Below, one piece after another: positions 17,356 to 25,716 of a stretch of 64,000 nucleotides of DNA. Positions within the stretch are counted from its first letter, which is position 1. Each line of letters opens with the position of its first letter. The stretch comes from Myxacorys almedinensis A (lineage in GTDB: Bacteria; Cyanobacteriota; Cyanobacteriia; Leptolyngbyales; Leptolyngbyaceae): NCBI RefSeq assembly GCF_010091945.1, contig NZ_WVIE01000005.1, forward strand, positions 124,001-188,000, given 5' to 3'. The position numbers and the translations under genes were made by a program. The notes beneath the pieces were generated by a model. It had not been told where the DNA came from and searched no databases. It saw only the letters and a list, made by a program, of their open reading frames with translations.

Positions 17356-17589
17356 CTATCGGCAACCCTCTATTTCTGGTTCACTGTTATAGCGATCGTA
17401 GTCATCAGGGACAAGCACCATCAAACCCAACACGAGTAGATTACGGTTATGCCATAAATTTACTGCTTGAAAGGTAGCTAGAAACAAACTATAGCCAGGA
17501 TTCTGGGGGAAGGGCTGAGCTTGCTGAATTCGGAAGTCAGCGTCAAAATAGGTTCCATGCTTGCGTAAGACTTTGACAAAACAGCATCC
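17356..17589 (-). pseudogene. Start-less coding remnant (about 77 codons)
   Basis: On the minus strand there is an open frame from just after a TAA (17590-17592) to TAG (17356-17358) that lacks a usable start but reads like real protein: segments VLRKHGTYFDADFRIQQAQP, NPGYSLFLATFQAVNLWH and VLVPDDYDRYNSEPE. It looks like the C-terminal part of a gene whose 5' end is lost. I do not recognise the family. It lies just upstream of tandem repeats in a patch with other broken genes. Confidence 0.4.
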
Positions 17590-17663
17590 TTACCGCATAT
17601 CTATTTTTCTGATTCACCATCACGGTTTTATGTTCCAAGTTCTCGTTACTTGATTCGCAGGGT

Positions 17664-17852
17664 GTGGATTTTGATGCCGCGATCGCACTTCCGCATTTTG
17701 CCCATTAAGATCTCGATTCACAACTGGTGGATTCTAATGCCGCGATCGCACTTCCGCATTTTACGCATTCGGATCTTAATGCACAACTCGTAGATCTTAA
17801 TGCCGCGTTGCGTTTCCGTGTTTTGCACATTGGGATCTCAATCAGTGAAGGT
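17664..17852. repeat. 63-bp tandem repeat, three copies
   Basis: Units start at 17664, 17727 and 17790, each 63 nt. Units 1 and 2 are nearly the same in their first half (GTGGATT..AATGCCGCGATCGCAC...); unit 3 is diverged, especially toward its end, and has lost the GCGATCGC octamer. The period is a multiple of three and one frame reads VD.NAAIALPHF.H..L.AQL in unit 2 but is closed by a stop in unit 1, so it is not translated as a whole now. Confidence 0.75.
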
Positions 17853-18018
17853 TAGATGACATGGCACCTCCCTGCACAACTACCGAAACTGCTTCCAACT
17901 CAAGCGCAGAGCATTGGCGAAATTCAGCGATCGCACGCAGGTCTCAAACGCTTTTAAGGCTAGATCAAACGGGCACTCTAAATCTTGCACACCTCAACTC
18001 ATAAAGGAAAAAGCAAGT

Positions 18019-18387
18019 ATGGGTCGCTCAAAACGAAGCTCTCGCACCCTAGAAAAAGCTGACCGTCGGCTGGCGAGTCTAAAATCCATCAACTCCCGCT
18101 TGGATCTTGGTGATGGCGCAACCATTGACTCATTCAAAGTCTTGATCGAACACACCCGCACCCAGATGGAATACTACAACACTCTGCTTTCGAGCATCGA
18201 TGCGGCTAAAACATCTCTTGTAGAAGCCGAAAAGTCATTAGCAGAGCTTTCAGAAAAGATGTTGATTGGCGTTGCCTTTAAATATGGCAAAGACAGCCAA
18301 GAATACCAAATGGCAGGCGGCACTCGGAAGAGCGATCGTAAGCGTGTAGTTCGCCAACCTACGGCTACTGCCAACGCCAGCAGTTAG
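18019..18387 (+). CDS. Small basic coiled-coil protein, unknown function
   Basis: ATG at 18019 is chosen because AAAGGAAAA precedes it and the sequence becomes protein-like there (MGRSKRSSRTLEKADRRLASL); the frame is open back to 17914 with poorer composition. 122 residues: basic N terminus, a long amphipathic helix (about 25-85; EHTRTQMEYYNTLLSSIDAAKTSLVEAEKSLAELSEKM), then a short globular part FKYGKDSQEYQMAGGTRKSDRKR. It resembles small cyanobacterial hypotheticals; no function is known to me. A strong terminator follows. Confidence 0.7.
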   Translation: MGRSKRSSRTLEKADRRLASLKSINSRLDLGDGATIDSFKVLIEHTRTQMEYYNTLLSSIDAAKTSLVEAEKSLAELSEKMLIGVAFKYGKDSQEYQMAGGTRKSDRKRVVRQPTATANASS

Positions 18388-18397
18388 TAACTGAAGT

Positions 18398-18460
18398 GCG
18401 GTTCCTTTTATTTGTCACCGTGCGACGAGCGCTATACGCGACTCTAAAGGAACCGCTTTT
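18398..18460 (+). terminator. Terminator after the coiled-coil gene
   Basis: A perfect 11-bp stem GCGGTTCCTTT (18398-18408)/AAAGGAACCGC (18446-18456) with a 37-nt loop followed by TTTT. Confidence 0.75.
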
Positions 18461-18565
18461 CACAAACTAATTCTGCTTGGGTGGAAATAGAGCGATCGAG
18501 GCTCTTCATACTCTCCAGTATGAGAGGTGTAAACTATGGATAAGCAATGCATACATTAAGCAGCC

Positions 18566-18984
18566 ATGCCTGCCAAAGACCGATTTCATAAAGCCGTAAA
18601 GATTGGACTTCAGAAAGACGGCTGGACAATTAATGATGAGCCGCTCACCCTTGAGATTGAGCGCTTAAGCAGTTTTTATATTGATCTTGGCGCAGAAAAG
18701 CTGATCATCGCCCACCGGAAAAACCAGAAAATTGCCGTTGAGGTGAAAAGCTTCCTCGGAGCTTCCACCCTTTTAGAATTTCATACGGCTCTTGGTCAAT
18801 GCTTAAACTATCGTTATGCCCTAGAAAACAGCGACCTGAGCGCAAACTCTATCTTGCGGTTCCTGACAGCATTTACAAAGACTTTTTCACGGTTCCCTTC
18901 ATTCAATCCGTACTTCAAAGAAGCCAAATCAGCCTCATTGTTTACGATCCTATCCAGGAGGAAATCATCCGATGGCAAAGCTAG
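18566..18984 (+). pseudogene. xisH: XisH family protein, split by a one-base frameshift
   Basis: XisH with XisI is named for control of fdxN-element excision, though most copies are not near such elements and their role is unclear. The first frame gives MPAKDRFHKAVKIGL...FYIDLGAEKLI...IAVEVKSFLGASTLLEFHTALGQCLNYRYALENSD; at about 18835 the homology moves to the next frame and continues PERKLYLAVPDSIYKDFF...LIVYDPIQEEIIRWQS to the stop at 18984. Restoring one base (GACCTGAG to GACCCTGAG) gives a 139-residue protein of normal XisH length. Either a recent mutation or a sequencing error. xisI overlaps its end. Confidence 0.85.
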
Positions 18985-19337
18985 AACATTATCGAGAAAC
19001 CGTCCAAAAAGCTCTGTCAGACTATGCCCAGATGCGCTTTGGATCATCAAGCCGACCCGATCTGGAAATTCAAACCCTGTTCGATTGCCAACACGATCAT
19101 TACTACTTAGCATATGTCGGTTGGCAAAACGATAGCTCCGCTTCACAAAGTGTTCGGCGCGTCTACAGTCCACTACTGCATCTTGACATCAAAAACGAAA
19201 AAATCTGGCTGCAACTCAACACTACCGAAGACGACATCACAGAAGACTTGATCAAACTTGGTGTTCCCAAGGAAGACATCGTACTTGGGTTCCATCCTCC
19301 GCAAATGCGCCAGTTTACAGACTTTGCTGTGGGCTAA
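18972..19337 (+). CDS. xisI: XisI family protein
   Basis: 121 residues, intact. Starts MAKLEHYRETVQKALSDYAQ and carries the family core DCQHDHYYLAYVGWQND, RRVYSPLLHLDIKNEKIWLQ and ITEDLIKLGVPKEDIVLGFHPPQMRQFTDFA. A strong ribosome site (AGGAGGAAA) lies within the end of xisH, and the 13-nt overlap with the reconstructed xisH frame is typical of xisH-xisI pairs. Because XisH is broken in the read, XisI may currently lack its partner. Confidence 0.92.
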   Translation: MAKLEHYRETVQKALSDYAQMRFGSSSRPDLEIQTLFDCQHDHYYLAYVGWQNDSSASQSVRRVYSPLLHLDIKNEKIWLQLNTTEDDITEDLIKLGVPKEDIVLGFHPPQMRQFTDFAVG

Positions 19338-19448
19338 TGACAGTTTTGCGCGATTGGCTACCAAAGTCTATTAGAGTGCGCTTCAGCTTTCGTTGACTCG
19401 TCGCCGCTAAAATAAAGTCACAAAACTGCTGCAAATCCGCGCAAGGCT

Positions 19449-20147
19449 ATGACCACTTCTACCCTGCTTCACATTAGCCAAATCCAGCTTGCTCCCAGAA
19501 GTTCCATTTTGCTTTCTGAGGTGAGTTGGACACAATATCAAGCATGGCTGCTCGAATTGGGAGACAATCGCGCCACTCGGTTTGCCTACAATCAAGGAAC
19601 GCTGACGCTGACAATGCCGAGTCAACTCCACGAACTTGTCAATCGCTTACTGGCAAAAATCATCGTTGCGATCGCTTCGCAAACTCCGAACGATCGCTGA
19701 AGCATTAGATATGCAATTACGAGAGCTAGAATCGACTCGGTTTGAGCGCGAAGACCTCGATCGCGGCATCGAACCCGATAGCTGCTTCTACATTCAGAAC
19801 GCTGATCGCATTGTGGGGCTGAATCCAACCATTCCTAATGACCTCCCTCCAGATCTCGCGATCGAAGTAGACATCACCAGTCGCTCCTCCAACAGCTGAA
19901 GATCTATCAAGCTTTCGGCTTTCCTAAGCTTTGGACGTTTCAATCTGGAACGGTAACGATTCGAGTGCTGCGTGATGCTCAATATGCCAACGTTGCAATC
20001 AGCAAAGCGTTTCCGATCATCACGACAGATAAACTCAATGAATGGGTGCAAATGCTTGAAACAACGGATGATCTCACTGTAGTCAGAGCAGTGCGCCAGT
20101 TTGTAGCGTCTGTAAAAGCAGGGCGCGAGTCCACAGACGAAACATAA
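19449..20147 (+). pseudogene. Uma2 family (DUF820) PD-(D/E)XK protein, two frameshifts
   Basis: A Uma2 gene spread over three frames. Part 1 (from 19449) has MTTSTLLHISQIQLAPRSS...VSWTQYQAWLLELGDN...LTMPSQLHELVNRLLAKI; the frame changes near 19680 to TIAEALDMQL...FEREDLDRGIEPDSCFYIQN...DLPPDLAIEVDITS; then near 19890 to QLKIYQAFGFPKLWTFQSG...RDAQYANVAISKAFPIITTDKLNEWV to the stop. All the pieces are collinear with intact Uma2 proteins, including the nuclease-like core IEVDITS. Intact paralogs are at 25.0 and 35.1 kb. Decay or sequencing errors are both possible. Confidence 0.85.
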
Positions 20148-20153
20148 ATCGGC

Positions 20154-21002
20154 TCACTGGTTGAGATCGTCATCTTTGATTTGGAGAGCGAGTTGGTAAA
20201 TCTGTCTTTTGGGTAAAGCAGTTTGTTGGGCAAGCTGACGACTCGCTTCAGACCGAGACATGCCTTGATTCAGCAAACTGTGTAATTCGGTTTTTAAAGT
20301 CTCTTCGGATAAGGGGACTGTGGTTTGGGATGCGCCCGATAGAATGAGCGTAAATTCGCCTTGAGGATCGCGATCGCTGATCTTGACGATCGCATCTCCA
20401 ACTGTGCCGCGCCAAAATTCTTCATGCAGCTTCGTGAGTTCTCGTGCGATCGTAATGGCGCGATCGCGTCCAATCACCTCTGCCATATCCTGAAGTGTCT
20501 TTAGGACTCGATGGGGAGCTTCATAAAAAATCAGCGTTCGAGGATCAGAGCGTAACACCTCTAGCTGAGCGCGGCGATCTTTTTCTTTCGCAGGCAAGAA
20601 GCCTTCAAAGGCAAAGCGATCGCTGGGCAATCCTGATGCGCTTAATCCTGTGATCACCGCACTTGCTCCTGGAATTGGCACAACTAACACGCCTGCATCT
20701 GCACACACTTTCACCAATTCGTATCCTGGATCAGAAATTCCAGGCATTCCAGCGTCAGTCACAAGGGCAATGGATGTGCCTTGCTGTAAGCGACTTAGTA
20801 ACTCTGGCGTGCGAGTCGTACGGTTGTGATCGTGATAGCTGATCTGCGGCGTTTTGATTTGAAAATGATGTAAAAGCTTTCCAGTGTGACGAGTATCTTC
20901 GGCAGCAATCAGATCGACGGTTTGCAAAATGCGTACCGCTCGGAACGTCATATCTTCTAAGTTGCCGATCGGAGTGCCAACGATGTAAAGTGTGCCAGTC
21001 AT
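20154..21002 (-). CDS. rsmI: 16S rRNA (cytidine1402-2'-O)-methyltransferase
   Basis: SAM-dependent tetrapyrrole-methylase-fold enzyme that 2'-O-methylates C1402 in the 16S decoding centre. 282 residues from ATG 21002 (an upstream in-frame ATG at 21017 adds 5). Landmarks: GTPIGNLEDMTFRAVRIL near the N terminus, AEDTRHTGKLL, VTDAGMPGISDPGYEL, PGASAVITGLSASGLPSDRF, and a C-terminal helix-turn region (MSRSEASRQLAQQTALPKRQIY) typical of RsmI. The start lies 18 nt from the divergent kinase start, so the two promoters overlap. Confidence 0.95.
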   Translation of the reverse strand: MTGTLYIVGTPIGNLEDMTFRAVRILQTVDLIAAEDTRHTGKLLHHFQIKTPQISYHDHNRTTRTPELLSRLQQGTSIALVTDAGMPGISDPGYELVKVCADAGVLVVPIPGASAVITGLSASGLPSDRFAFEGFLPAKEKDRRAQLEVLRSDPRTLIFYEAPHRVLKTLQDMAEVIGRDRAITIARELTKLHEEFWRGTVGDAIVKISDRDPQGEFTLILSGASQTTVPLSEETLKTELHSLLNQGMSRSEASRQLAQQTALPKRQIYQLALQIKDDDLNQ

Positions 21003-21020
21003 TCTAGGATCATACAAGCA

Positions 21021-21932
21021 ATGAGCAAGGGGCTGTTTGTTGGAATGGTGACGCTGGACTTGATTTATTTAGTCGAGCAATTGCCCAATCGAAACCAGAA
21101 GATTGTGGCGATCGATGCCCTAACGTCGGCAGGAGGCCCGGCAACCAATGCGGCGGTGGCGTTTCAACACCTCGAAAACCAGGTAGTGGTGATGGGTGCG
21201 ATCGGAACTCATCCGACTGCTCATTTGATTGTGACAGAATTGCAAGAATGGGGAGTTGCGATCGCAGATCTCGCGCCAACGCGCACCGAATCCCCCCCCG
21301 TCTCATCGATTCTGGTGACGCGATCGACGGGTGAACGAGCCGTGGTATCGATCAATGCGGTCAAGTTTCAGATCGGACGGGAGCAGATTCCGCCCAACGT
21401 TTTAGCAGGCGTTGACGTGGTATTAGTCGATGGACATCAGATGGAGATTGGAGCCGCGATTGCAAAGCAAGCTTCCGGTGGAAGTGCAAAGCAAGCTTCC
21501 GGTGGAAGTGCACAATCGGCGCAGGATCAAAAAATCCCGGTGGTGATGGATGGCGGAAGCTGGAAACCTGGATTTGAAACGGTTCTGCCGTGGGTTGATT
21601 ACGCGATTTGTTCTGCAAATTTCTATCCGCCTGGGTGCAAAACGACGCAAGAGGTGATGAACTATCTTTCCAAGTTTGGAATTGAGCACATTGCGGTGAC
21701 GAATGGAGGAGATGCGATCGCGCTCCTGAGCCATGGCGAAAGCGGATCCATTCAAGTTCCTCACGTTCCTATCATCGATACGTTAGGCGCGGGCGACATC
21801 TTTCACGGTGCATTCTGTCATTTCATCTTGCAAACAAACTTTAAGCAAGCCTTGGTGCAATCTGCTCAAATTGCCGCTCGTGCGTGTCAATTCTTTGGAA
21901 CCCGGCAGTGGATGAGACCAACCTCCGTATAA
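21021..21932 (+). CDS. PfkB-family carbohydrate kinase
   Basis: 303 residues, ribokinase fold. N-terminal GMVTLDLIYLVEQLPNRNQKI and GGPATNAAVAFQHL (substrate side), C-terminal PfkB signature IDTLGAGDIFHGAFCHFIL with the catalytic Asp in GAGD. The exact sugar is not deducible. An odd insertion near residue 150 consists of two exact 24-bp copies giving AKQASGGS twice, between two regular beta-strands, so it is probably a surface loop. Closely followed by a membrane protein gene and cysQ on the same strand. Confidence 0.9.
   Translation: MSKGLFVGMVTLDLIYLVEQLPNRNQKIVAIDALTSAGGPATNAAVAFQHLENQVVVMGAIGTHPTAHLIVTELQEWGVAIADLAPTRTESPPVSSILVTRSTGERAVVSINAVKFQIGREQIPPNVLAGVDVVLVDGHQMEIGAAIAKQASGGSAKQASGGSAQSAQDQKIPVVMDGGSWKPGFETVLPWVDYAICSANFYPPGCKTTQEVMNYLSKFGIEHIAVTNGGDAIALLSHGESGSIQVPHVPIIDTLGAGDIFHGAFCHFILQTNFKQALVQSAQIAARACQFFGTRQWMRPTSV
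21462..21509 (+). repeat. 24-bp in-frame tandem duplication in the PfkB gene
   Basis: Two identical 24-nt copies (21462-21485 and 21486-21509; unit starts GCAAAGCAAGCTTCCGG) encode an 8-residue repeat AKQASGGS. Perfect identity points to a recent duplication or array expansion. Confidence 0.9.
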
Positions 21933-21960
21933 TAGGAAAACTGTGTACCGGCATCCGATT

Positions 21961-22434
21961 ATGGAAAGCACTCCACTCAAGCTTGGTTTAAGCCGTCGTC
22001 AGCACCTCTGGATCGCTGCCGCCATTTGGACACTAGTAGGCACAGGATTGCTCACGATGGGCATGAAATTTTGGTTTCAGTTTCCTTACTTGGGCTTTTT
22101 AGACGCAAAACATTTAGGGGTAGGCGCGATCGCGCTGTCTGTTGGAGTGCTCAAAGGAAAACTCGTGCTTGATAAAACAGCGAGTCGTGTGATTGAAAGA
22201 GTCGATACGTTACACGAGCCAAATCCATTCAAAAGTGTGTTTCAAATGTTTGGCGTGAAAACAATCGGGTTAATTATCCTGATGATGACGATCGGATTGG
22301 CATTGAGGAAAGCAGGCGTGAGTTATGAAATTCGCGGACTGATCTATTTAGCGGTAGGTGCAGCGTTGCTGTGGAGTTGTCGGTGTTATTGGATCGCGGC
22401 TTCTAAAACAGAGCAACTTACGACCGGAGTTTAG
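21961..22434 (+). CDS. Small membrane protein, cyanobacterial, unknown function
   Basis: 157 residues from ATG 21961 (a GTG at 21943 opens the same frame). Predicted helices at about 15-35 (LWIAAAIWTLVGTGLLTMG), 48-62, 100-115 (TIGLIILMMTIGLAL) and 122-142 (GLIYLAVGAALLWSCRCYW). A short basic N terminus precedes the first helix. 28 nt after the kinase stop; 34 nt before the cysQ-like start, so the three genes probably form one transcript. No function is known to me. Confidence 0.75.
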   Translation: MESTPLKLGLSRRQHLWIAAAIWTLVGTGLLTMGMKFWFQFPYLGFLDAKHLGVGAIALSVGVLKGKLVLDKTASRVIERVDTLHEPNPFKSVFQMFGVKTIGLIILMMTIGLALRKAGVSYEIRGLIYLAVGAALLWSCRCYWIAASKTEQLTTGV

Positions 22435-22468
22435 AGCAGAGCCAAGACACCACCGAGGAGAAACATCC

Positions 22469-23323
22469 GTGAGCGTACACGACCGATTGGATGAAATTTT
22501 AGCGATCGCATGTGCGATCGGCTGGGGAACCGCCGACATTTTGCTCAACGCTCAACGCTCCTCGTTTGCGATTGAAACGTCAGGCGATAGTCCAGTTACC
22601 TCTGCCGATCTTGCCGCCAATCATTACATTCTCAACAACTTGCAAGCCACCTTCGGACTCCAAGAGTTTGCTTACCTCAGCGAAGAAACCTTTGCCGCTC
22701 AACCCGCCTCCGATCGCTTAGGCAAACCGTGGGTCTGGATTATTGATCCGCTCGATGGCACAAAAGATTTCATCAATCGTACCGGAGAATATGCGGTTCA
22801 CATAGCATTAACCCATCAAGGTCGTCCGGTGCTGGCGATCGTCGCTTGCCCCGAACTCGATAAACTCTATTACGCCACACGCAACGGCGGGGCATTCGTT
22901 GAAACTCGCCATCAATCCCCAAAACCGCTCCACGTTTCCACCCAATCTCAACCCGAAACACTCACCCTCGTGGCAAGCCGAAGCCACCGAGATCAACGGT
23001 TTGCGAAATTGCTGGAACGCTTTCCCTGCAAGGGGCAAAAACAAATGGGCAGCGTCGGCTGTAAGATTGCCGCGATCGCAGAGCAATCCGCCGATCTATA
23101 CCTGTCTCTGTCTGGAAACTCTGCCCCCAAAGATTGGGACTTTGCAGCACCCGAATTAATTCTCACAGAAGCGGGAGGAAAATTTACCCACTTCGATGGT
23201 TCGCCACTGCAATACAACCGCGAAGAGGTGAGCCAATGGGGCGGCATCTTAGCAAGTAATGGAAAGTGCCACGAAGAATTGTGTGCGATCGCAGAGAACC
23301 TATTAAAAGCTATTCATGTATGA
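22469..23323 (+). CDS. cysQ: 3'(2'),5'-bisphosphate nucleotidase / inositol monophosphatase family
   Basis: Mg-dependent, Li-sensitive phosphatase fold. GTG at 22469 is chosen because GAGGAG (22455-22460) precedes it; the frame is open back to 22358 but that part overlaps the upstream gene. 284 residues: YLSEET (69-74), DPLDGTKD (93-100) and the C-terminal SAPKDWDFAAPELILTEAGG give the full metal site. In this family CysQ removes the 3'-phosphate from PAP, relieving sulfate assimilation; an inositol-phosphatase activity cannot be excluded. Confidence 0.85.
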   Translation: MSVHDRLDEILAIACAIGWGTADILLNAQRSSFAIETSGDSPVTSADLAANHYILNNLQATFGLQEFAYLSEETFAAQPASDRLGKPWVWIIDPLDGTKDFINRTGEYAVHIALTHQGRPVLAIVACPELDKLYYATRNGGAFVETRHQSPKPLHVSTQSQPETLTLVASRSHRDQRFAKLLERFPCKGQKQMGSVGCKIAAIAEQSADLYLSLSGNSAPKDWDFAAPELILTEAGGKFTHFDGSPLQYNREEVSQWGGILASNGKCHEELCAIAENLLKAIHV

Positions 23324-23421
23324 GTTATCTAAAAACGATGGTAGCCCTATGTCTCAACGGTTTATAGCCATAGCTTTTTGTTTGAACAAATAAACTCAAA
23401 CCTTGTAGAAAATTCATACAA

Positions 23422-23583
23422 GAAAAACAGGCGTTGCTGAATGCAAGTAGGATTTGCCCTGCTCCCCAAGGAGAAGAGTTGGTGAGAAGGAAGCTAAAAT
23501 TCTTGTTCCCTCTCCTTTTGCGAGAGGGCTAGGGAGAGGGCAGATCTGCGATGCATACTCAGATTTAGCACCGCCGAAAAACA
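23422..23583. mobile_element. 146-bp MITE with 8-bp target duplication
   Basis: Element at 23430-23575: the left end GGCGTTGCTGAAT (23430-23442) and right end ATTTAGCACCGCC (23563-23575) are inverted repeats with 11/13 matches, extending imperfectly further inward. It is flanked by an exact 8-bp direct repeat GAAAAACA (23422-23429 and 23576-23583), the mark of insertion. The interior holds a CT/AG palindrome CCCTCTCC (23508-23515) that can pair with GAGAGGG at 23522-23528 or with GGAGAGGG at 23533-23540. No ORF, so it is non-autonomous. Confidence 0.8.
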
Positions 23584-23754
23584 ATGTATGTTAAAAAACA
23601 TAAAACACGTTACATTGCTTTAGGCGAATTGAGCTTGTCTGACAGATACGTGTGTGAGCAATTCCTAAACCCATCTCTAAACGTTCGGATTATGGGTGTT
23701 AGTGTTTGAATAAGCTACATGAGAAGTTGAAGTCGTTAGGAGTGAAGTCTCAGC

Positions 23755-24873
23755 ATGTTTGATTGTATTGTCGTCGGAGCCGGGCCTGCCGGAGGAACTG
23801 CTGCTTATCATCTTGCTAAACGGGGTCGCTCAGTGCTAGTGCTAGAAAAGGATGCGCTTCCCCGATACAAGGCGTGCAGTGGTGGAGTATCCCCCGCGAT
23901 CGCGCAATGGTTTGATTTCGATTTCAGTCCTGTGATTTCTCGCAAGGTCAACACCATTCGCTATACCTGGAAACTCGGTGATCCTGTTCATGCAACGCTC
24001 AACACTCCAGAGCCGATGTGGATGGTACGTCGCGACGAATTTGATCACTTCTTAATCAAGCAGGCTCAGCAGATCGGTGCAGAACTGCGTGACAACACGG
24101 CGGTTACTGGCATTGAGTTTAAGGGCGATCACTGGCAAGTCACTACTGCCAATGGAACTCTTGAAGCACGTTACCTGATTGCAGCGGATGGTGCTAAGGG
24201 TCCCATGGCGAAGTGGCTAGGGTTTAAAGAGCGCAAAACCCGCCTGGGAGCCGTAATGGAAGTGCCTCATGCCGACGGGGAATCGGCACAGTTTGACTTT
24301 GGCATGGTTAAAAATGGCTTTATCTGGAATCTTCCCAAAGCAGATGGCTTCTCGGCAGGCACCGCAACCTTTCGGGGCGGAGACGGGGTGGATCTCAAGT
24401 CCGCTCTGCTAACGTATGCCAAGGCGGCAAACATCAACCCGGCTGGGGTGCAAATTCACCAGCACCCGATCGCGTTTTGGGATGGCAATGAAGCGCTCCA
24501 TACTCGGAATGCGCTATTGGCAGGAGAGACGGCTGCGATCGTAGATCCGATGACAGCGGAAGGAATTCGCCCGTCGATGTTTACGGGCATGAAGGCAGCC
24601 GAAGCCATCGATCAAGCGTTGGCTGGCAATGGGAATGCCCTAGCAACCTACACCACCACGATTGGGCAAGAGTGGGGGAGTGATATGGCGTGGGCACAAC
24701 GCTTAGCAGGCGTGTTCTACCGTGTACCAGGAATTGGCTATAAAGTAGGCGTAAAGCGTCCGACTGCAACGGATCGATTGGGCAAAATCATGTGTGGTGA
24801 GTTGCGCTATGCAGATGTTGCGACTCGCGCCCTAAAGCAACTGAGCGGCGGACTGATTCCCGGAATGGGATAG
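23755..24873 (+). CDS. Geranylgeranyl reductase family FAD-dependent oxidoreductase
   Basis: 372 residues. N-terminal dinucleotide-binding GAGPAGGTAAYHLAKRG (8-24), VLEKDALPRYKACSGGVSP (the Cys-containing GGR motif), MVRRDEFDHFLIKQA, YLIADGAKG-type segment (LIAADGAKGPMAKWLG) and the C-terminal FAD motif GETAAIVDPMTAEGIRPSMFTGMKAAEAI. It belongs to the GGR/ChlP superfamily, which reduces prenyl double bonds, but it is shorter than and different at the N terminus from cyanobacterial ChlP, so the substrate may be another prenyl lipid. AGGAGTG lies upstream of the ATG. Confidence 0.88.
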   Translation: MFDCIVVGAGPAGGTAAYHLAKRGRSVLVLEKDALPRYKACSGGVSPAIAQWFDFDFSPVISRKVNTIRYTWKLGDPVHATLNTPEPMWMVRRDEFDHFLIKQAQQIGAELRDNTAVTGIEFKGDHWQVTTANGTLEARYLIAADGAKGPMAKWLGFKERKTRLGAVMEVPHADGESAQFDFGMVKNGFIWNLPKADGFSAGTATFRGGDGVDLKSALLTYAKAANINPAGVQIHQHPIAFWDGNEALHTRNALLAGETAAIVDPMTAEGIRPSMFTGMKAAEAIDQALAGNGNALATYTTTIGQEWGSDMAWAQRLAGVFYRVPGIGYKVGVKRPTATDRLGKIMCGELRYADVATRALKQLSGGLIPGMG

Positions 24874-24927
24874 CAGATCGAGTTAGCCTGCGATCGCAGT
24901 GCCAGACAGATTCAATCCGGTATCCAT

Positions 24928-24960
24928 AAGCGGTTCAGGACGAGATCTTGAACCGCTTTA
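24928..24960. terminator. Shared terminator between convergent genes
   Basis: A perfect 10-bp stem AAGCGGTTCA (24928-24937)/TGAACCGCTT (24949-24958) lies between the plus-strand reductase and the minus-strand uma2, whose stop codon sits in the right arm. Confidence 0.65.
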
Positions 24961-25581
24961 AGCGTTGTTAGCAAAGTCTATTTTTTCGTAAAGATCTGCG
25001 GTTCCTACGGAGTTGCGCTCTGCGCTAATCGCGATCTTCAACGCAAACGACTTCAGCACCAGTTCAGAATCTTGCTTATCGTACTGATCAATCGTCCAGC
25101 GCTTGTGCCCTGTTTTGAAGAATTGATTGATCGCAATTTGATTCTGATCAATCAAAATGTATTCCTGAAACGTTGGAATCGATTGATACAGTGTGAATTT
25201 TCCATTTCGGTCAAAGTCTTCTGTTGAATCAGATAAGACTTCGATAATCACTTGAGGATTCGTGATAGTTGTCTTGCGATCGTTGTAGTATTCAACCTGT
25301 CCAGCCACAACCATAACGTCAGGGTAACGAAACTTTCGAGATTTAGGCAGCCATAATTTCACGTCTGCCATAAAAACAGAATAATCCTGCCCTTTCAACC
25401 CTAAGCTTAAAGCAAGGGCACAATTGAGGGAAAGTCGGTTGTAATTTGTTGTTCCACCTGTCATTGGCGTAATTTTTCCATCGTCATACTCACTTCTAAA
25501 CTCAGCGTTTCTTTCTAACTCTAAATACTCTTCAGGCGTGTAGTAGCCCTGCTCTTGAGCGGAAATCGTTTGGGAAGTCAT
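24958..25581 (-). CDS. Uma2 family endonuclease-like protein (DUF820)
   Basis: 207 residues from ATG 25581 (GGAGAAG upstream; a GTG lies 15 nt before). YYTPEEYLELERNAEFRSEYDDGKITPMTGG at the N terminus, then PDVMVVAGQVEYY and IIEVLSDSTEDFDRNGKFTLYQSIPTFQEYILIDQ, the PD-(D/E)XK core of the family. Biological role unknown; these genes are numerous in cyanobacteria. The C-terminal ...LKIA-DLYEKIDF, normally continuous, is interrupted by ISAERNSVGTA, encoded by a 36-bp repeat also found in frame in the gene at 36.6-38.0 kb. Confidence 0.9.
   Translation of the reverse strand: MTSQTISAQEQGYYTPEEYLELERNAEFRSEYDDGKITPMTGGTTNYNRLSLNCALALSLGLKGQDYSVFMADVKLWLPKSRKFRYPDVMVVAGQVEYYNDRKTTITNPQVIIEVLSDSTEDFDRNGKFTLYQSIPTFQEYILIDQNQIAINQFFKTGHKRWTIDQYDKQDSELVLKSFALKIAISAERNSVGTADLYEKIDFANNA
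24997..25032. repeat. 36-bp dispersed repeat, copy A, in frame inside uma2
   Basis: Starts TGCGGTTCCTACGGAGTTGC and ends GCGCTAATCGC; identical to copy B at 37158-37193 except one base (T/A in the middle of a GCGCTnAGCGC-like near-palindrome). On the coding strand it reads ISAERNSVGTA in the Uma2 protein. Confidence 0.85.
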
Positions 25582-25638
25582 TGAAATCTTCTCCACATCA
25601 TGTAAGTATTTTAACGATCAAAAAAAATAGTAACAATC

Positions 25639-25692
25639 AAAAAAATAGAGCCTGCCAAACACCTTGAACGGCTCAAGATTTTTAGCAGGCAC
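25639..25692 (-). terminator. Terminator of petB-petD
   Basis: On the minus strand GCCTGC (complement of 25685-25690) pairs with GCAGGC (25650-25655), with an inner CTTGA/TCAAG pairing, followed by a run of seven T (complement of 25639-25645). Confidence 0.75.
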
Positions 25693-25716
25693 ACAAATTG
25701 TTTTGCGAAAAAAGAT

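Noticed and set aside
17664-17852. Tandem 63-bp units as a CRISPR array
   Set aside because: The units are contiguous without unique spacers and no cas genes are present.
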